Source: Zelonia costaricensis
Taxonomy: Eukaryota > Euglenozoa > Kinetoplastea > Trypanosomatida > Trypanosomatidae
Direction of reading: 5' to 3'
DNA: 64,000 nt
NCBI GenBank assembly: GCA_030849075.1
Contig: JASAOO010003559.1
Location: forward strand, 102,470 to 166,469
The notes under the pieces were generated by a model that searched no databases, was not told the origin of the DNA, and worked only from the letters and a program-made list of their open reading frames with translations. Below are positions 62,252 through 64,000 of this stretch, one piece after another (within the stretch, counting starts at the first letter, position 1; every line of letters begins with the position of its first letter). The position numbers were made by a program, and so were the translations under genes.

Positions 62252-63301
62252 ATGCTCCGCCTCTCGTTGCTTCGTTGCGGGGCTGGGCGCGGGAAGGGGT
62301 TTGAGATGTTTTGCCGCGACCAGCTTCTCACCAACAGGACCCTGCGCGACCTGACGCCGGCGGAGCGCCGCAAGGCCATGTCGCTCAGCTTCAAGGAGCT
62401 TCCTGAGGAGGAGCTCCTCGCGCTCAAGCAGCGCGCCGCGATCGAAGAGCTGCGGCAGGAGTCACTCATGCGGGCAGCGGCACGCTTCAAGCCGATCACC
62501 CCGTACGAGTTTTTCGCGCAGGAGCAGATCGACAACCCCGCCCTCACCGGCATCGGTCCCCGCGAGAGGGAGGTGAAGCTGCTGCAGATCTACGAGTCAC
62601 TCCCGGAGAAGGCAAGGGAGGCGATACAGACGCGCACGGACCAGTACAACACCGCGCACTCCGCAGCGCACGCGGCGCCGGCGCTGCCGGTGATTCCAGT
62701 TCGCAAGAAGAAGCCCATACCGGTGCCGGAAGCCGCCAGCTCCTCAGCCGCCAGCAGTAAGAAGCTGAAGAAGAAGAAAACGAAGAAGTTGCTCAAGGCG
62801 GCACCAACGCAGAAGAAGACGGCGGATGGGGAGGACAAGGCGAAGGCGACAGCACCGCGAAAGGCGCGGGCGGTCTCGCCGTACTCCGTTTTCGTGAAGG
62901 AGCAGATGGCGTCCTTGCACCACCTCACCCCGCAGGAGCGCATCCGCGTCATTGCAGAGCGCTGGCGGTCTCTGACGAACGAAGAGCGGCAGCGCCGCCT
63001 CGAGGCGGGTAGGGCAAAGCTCGCGGCAGAGGCAGCGGCATCCAGCGACGCAGCGGACACGGAGGCGGCCGCCACGCCTGCCGCGCCCGCCGGCGCTTGT
63101 GCGCCCGCGTCTTTCACCACAACCTTCGCCGCTTCGCCAGCATCTCTCTCACCGCCGCCGGCAGGAATACCGACAGACGCGTCGGCAACCGAACCCGCGC
63201 GCTTGTCGACGACGAAGCCCACCGTTTCGGAGACTGTGAGGGGCACAGCTGCCTCTGCGTCCGCGCCTTCAGCGAACCTTGCTGGTGCACCGCGGCGGTA
63301 G
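62252..63301 (+). CDS. KAP-like protein with three HMG-like modules
   Basis: This 349-residue basic protein starts MLRLSLLRCGAGRG, a likely mitochondrial presequence; M19 is an alternative, less likely start. Three HMG-box-like modules can be read: residues ~15-60 (FEMFCRDQLLTNRTL, LTPAERRKAMSLSFKELPEEE), ~80-135 (TPYEFFAQEQIDNPAL, ERE-VKLLQIYESLPEKAREAI) and ~209-258 (SPYSVFVKEQMASLHHL, ERIRVIAERWRSLTNEERQRRL). The second and third are joined by a linker rich in Lys (KKLKKKKTKKLLK). The last ~90 residues are Ala/Ser/Thr/Pro-rich and probably disordered. It is about twice as long as the small KAPs 34 kb and 2 kb upstream. The architecture resembles tandem-HMG mitochondrial DNA packaging proteins such as Abf2/TFAM, by analogy only. 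Kinetoplast location is inferred. Confidence 0.85.
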   Translation: MLRLSLLRCGAGRGKGFEMFCRDQLLTNRTLRDLTPAERRKAMSLSFKELPEEELLALKQRAAIEELRQESLMRAAARFKPITPYEFFAQEQIDNPALTGIGPREREVKLLQIYESLPEKAREAIQTRTDQYNTAHSAAHAAPALPVIPVRKKKPIPVPEAASSSAASSKKLKKKKTKKLLKAAPTQKKTADGEDKAKATAPRKARAVSPYSVFVKEQMASLHHLTPQERIRVIAERWRSLTNEERQRRLEAGRAKLAAEAAASSDAADTEAAATPAAPAGACAPASFTTTFAASPASLSPPPAGIPTDASATEPARLSTTKPTVSETVRGTAASASAPSANLAGAPRR

Positions 63302-64000
63302 TGGACGGGACCCACCTGTTCCACTCACAGTCCCCCCTCCCTCCCTCATGTCTTGAGTCAACATACGTGTGCTCACCGGCGCCATCCTCTGACTTTGGTT
63401 CGGTGTGTGTTCTGTTGGCCTGTCGAACGCGTTCTTACCACGAATTCCCTCCCATGCTTGCACGGACCCCCCTTTCGGCTACCCGGTGCAAGAGGCAAAC
63501 GGCTTTGGCTGACTTCTTCCTTTCTGTGTGCGTGTGTGCGTATTCTCTTCGTTTTGTCTTCTTGCTCGGACACACCCACGTCCCTTTCGTGACTGTTTCT
63601 TGGTTCGGTGTACGTTCCTAGCCCTGTTGCGCTTCATGCTTGCCGTTGTGCGGAGGGGAATGGGGTGCATTCGCAACCCTATCGCGGAACTCCAACAAAC
63701 AAACAATAATGAGGAATACCTCCATCACGCGCGCAACGCGCTGTTTGAACGAAAAAGAACAGGGAGCTTCCTTTTGTATTCGGGTGCGTTCGTGTGCCCC
63801 GCACAAGTCCGCGCACGCCACACAGCCCCCTCTCCTTGCGGCTTGGCGTGAAGGGCGCAACAGCCCTTCGCCGGGTCGTGCGTGTATGTCTCGCTTCCCG
63901 CTCGCGCGTTCCACCCCATCACGGCTGCCGTACTCTCGTCCCTCCTTGCACCGCACCTGCTTTCCTTCCCTTTTCTTCTTTTGTATACCCACCCGCCCCC
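63302..64000. other. 3' flank at the window end
   Basis: About 0.7 kb after the last stop codon. It is TG- and C/T-rich, with no open frame that looks coding, and presumably holds the 3' UTR of the KAP-like gene and the start of the next intergenic region. Confidence 0.65.

Noticed and set aside
1..64000. CRISPR arrays, bacterial insertion sequences, operons with ribosome binding sites
   Set aside because: The sequence is eukaryotic (trypanosomatid-like). No array of spaced identical repeats and no transposase was found.

Overview
The window looks like nuclear chromosomal DNA from a trypanosomatid of the Leishmania type. Fifteen convincing genes all lie on the + strand, as expected for one polycistronic transcription unit. 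None shows introns or local promoters. The coding regions are GC-rich with strong G/C third positions. Long intergenic stretches are rich in C/T tracts followed by AG (trans-splice acceptor-like), CA/TG microsatellites and homopolymers. The protein families point the same way: three kinetoplast-DNA-associated-protein (KAP) type HMG-like proteins and a CCCH/deaminase protein of a kinetoplastid family. From memory, the gene order GDPD, orphan, deaminase, coiled coil, MAEL, KAP, enolase-phosphatase, CDP-alcohol phosphotransferase matches a descending run on L. major chromosome 36 (about LmjF.36.5960 to 5900). I could not check this or fix the species.

Layout. 0-6.5 kb: a multi-pass membrane protein with a degenerate J-like N-terminus, then a glycerophosphodiester phosphodiesterase. 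6.5-15.3 kb: an unusually long stretch without a recognisable gene, containing one N inside a 66-bp tandem duplication. 15.3-25.6 kb: an orphan protein, a CCCH zinc-finger/cytidine-deaminase-fold protein, a taxilin-like coiled coil, a Maelstrom (MAEL)-domain protein that appears to keep DEDDh exonuclease residues, and a KAP-type protein. 28.7-33.8 kb: an enolase-phosphatase E1-like HAD enzyme (methionine salvage) and a choline/ethanolamine phosphotransferase. 35.2-46.4 kb: a 2054-residue helical protein (possible inner-ring nucleoporin), a RagC/D-type GTPase and an orphan 788-residue protein. 48.6-50.7 kb: a BCS1-like AAA protein with altered catalytic motifs. 52.2-53.6 kb: about 2.1 tandem copies of a ~630-bp non-coding unit. 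54.6-56.0 kb: a disordered basic protein. 59.7-63.3 kb: two more KAP-type proteins, one with three HMG-like modules.

How the genes may relate. Genes in a trypanosomatid array are not functional operons, so shared function should not be assumed from adjacency. Even so, four neighbouring genes at 17.9-25.6 kb include three putative nucleic-acid proteins (deaminase, MAEL, KAP), and three KAP-type proteins share one transcription unit. GDPD and the phosphotransferase both belong to phospholipid metabolism. The most interesting items are the MAEL protein in a lineage without piRNA machinery, the zinc-finger deaminase, the possibly inactive AAA protein and the tandem 630-bp unit. All functional calls come from reading motifs; no database search was possible.
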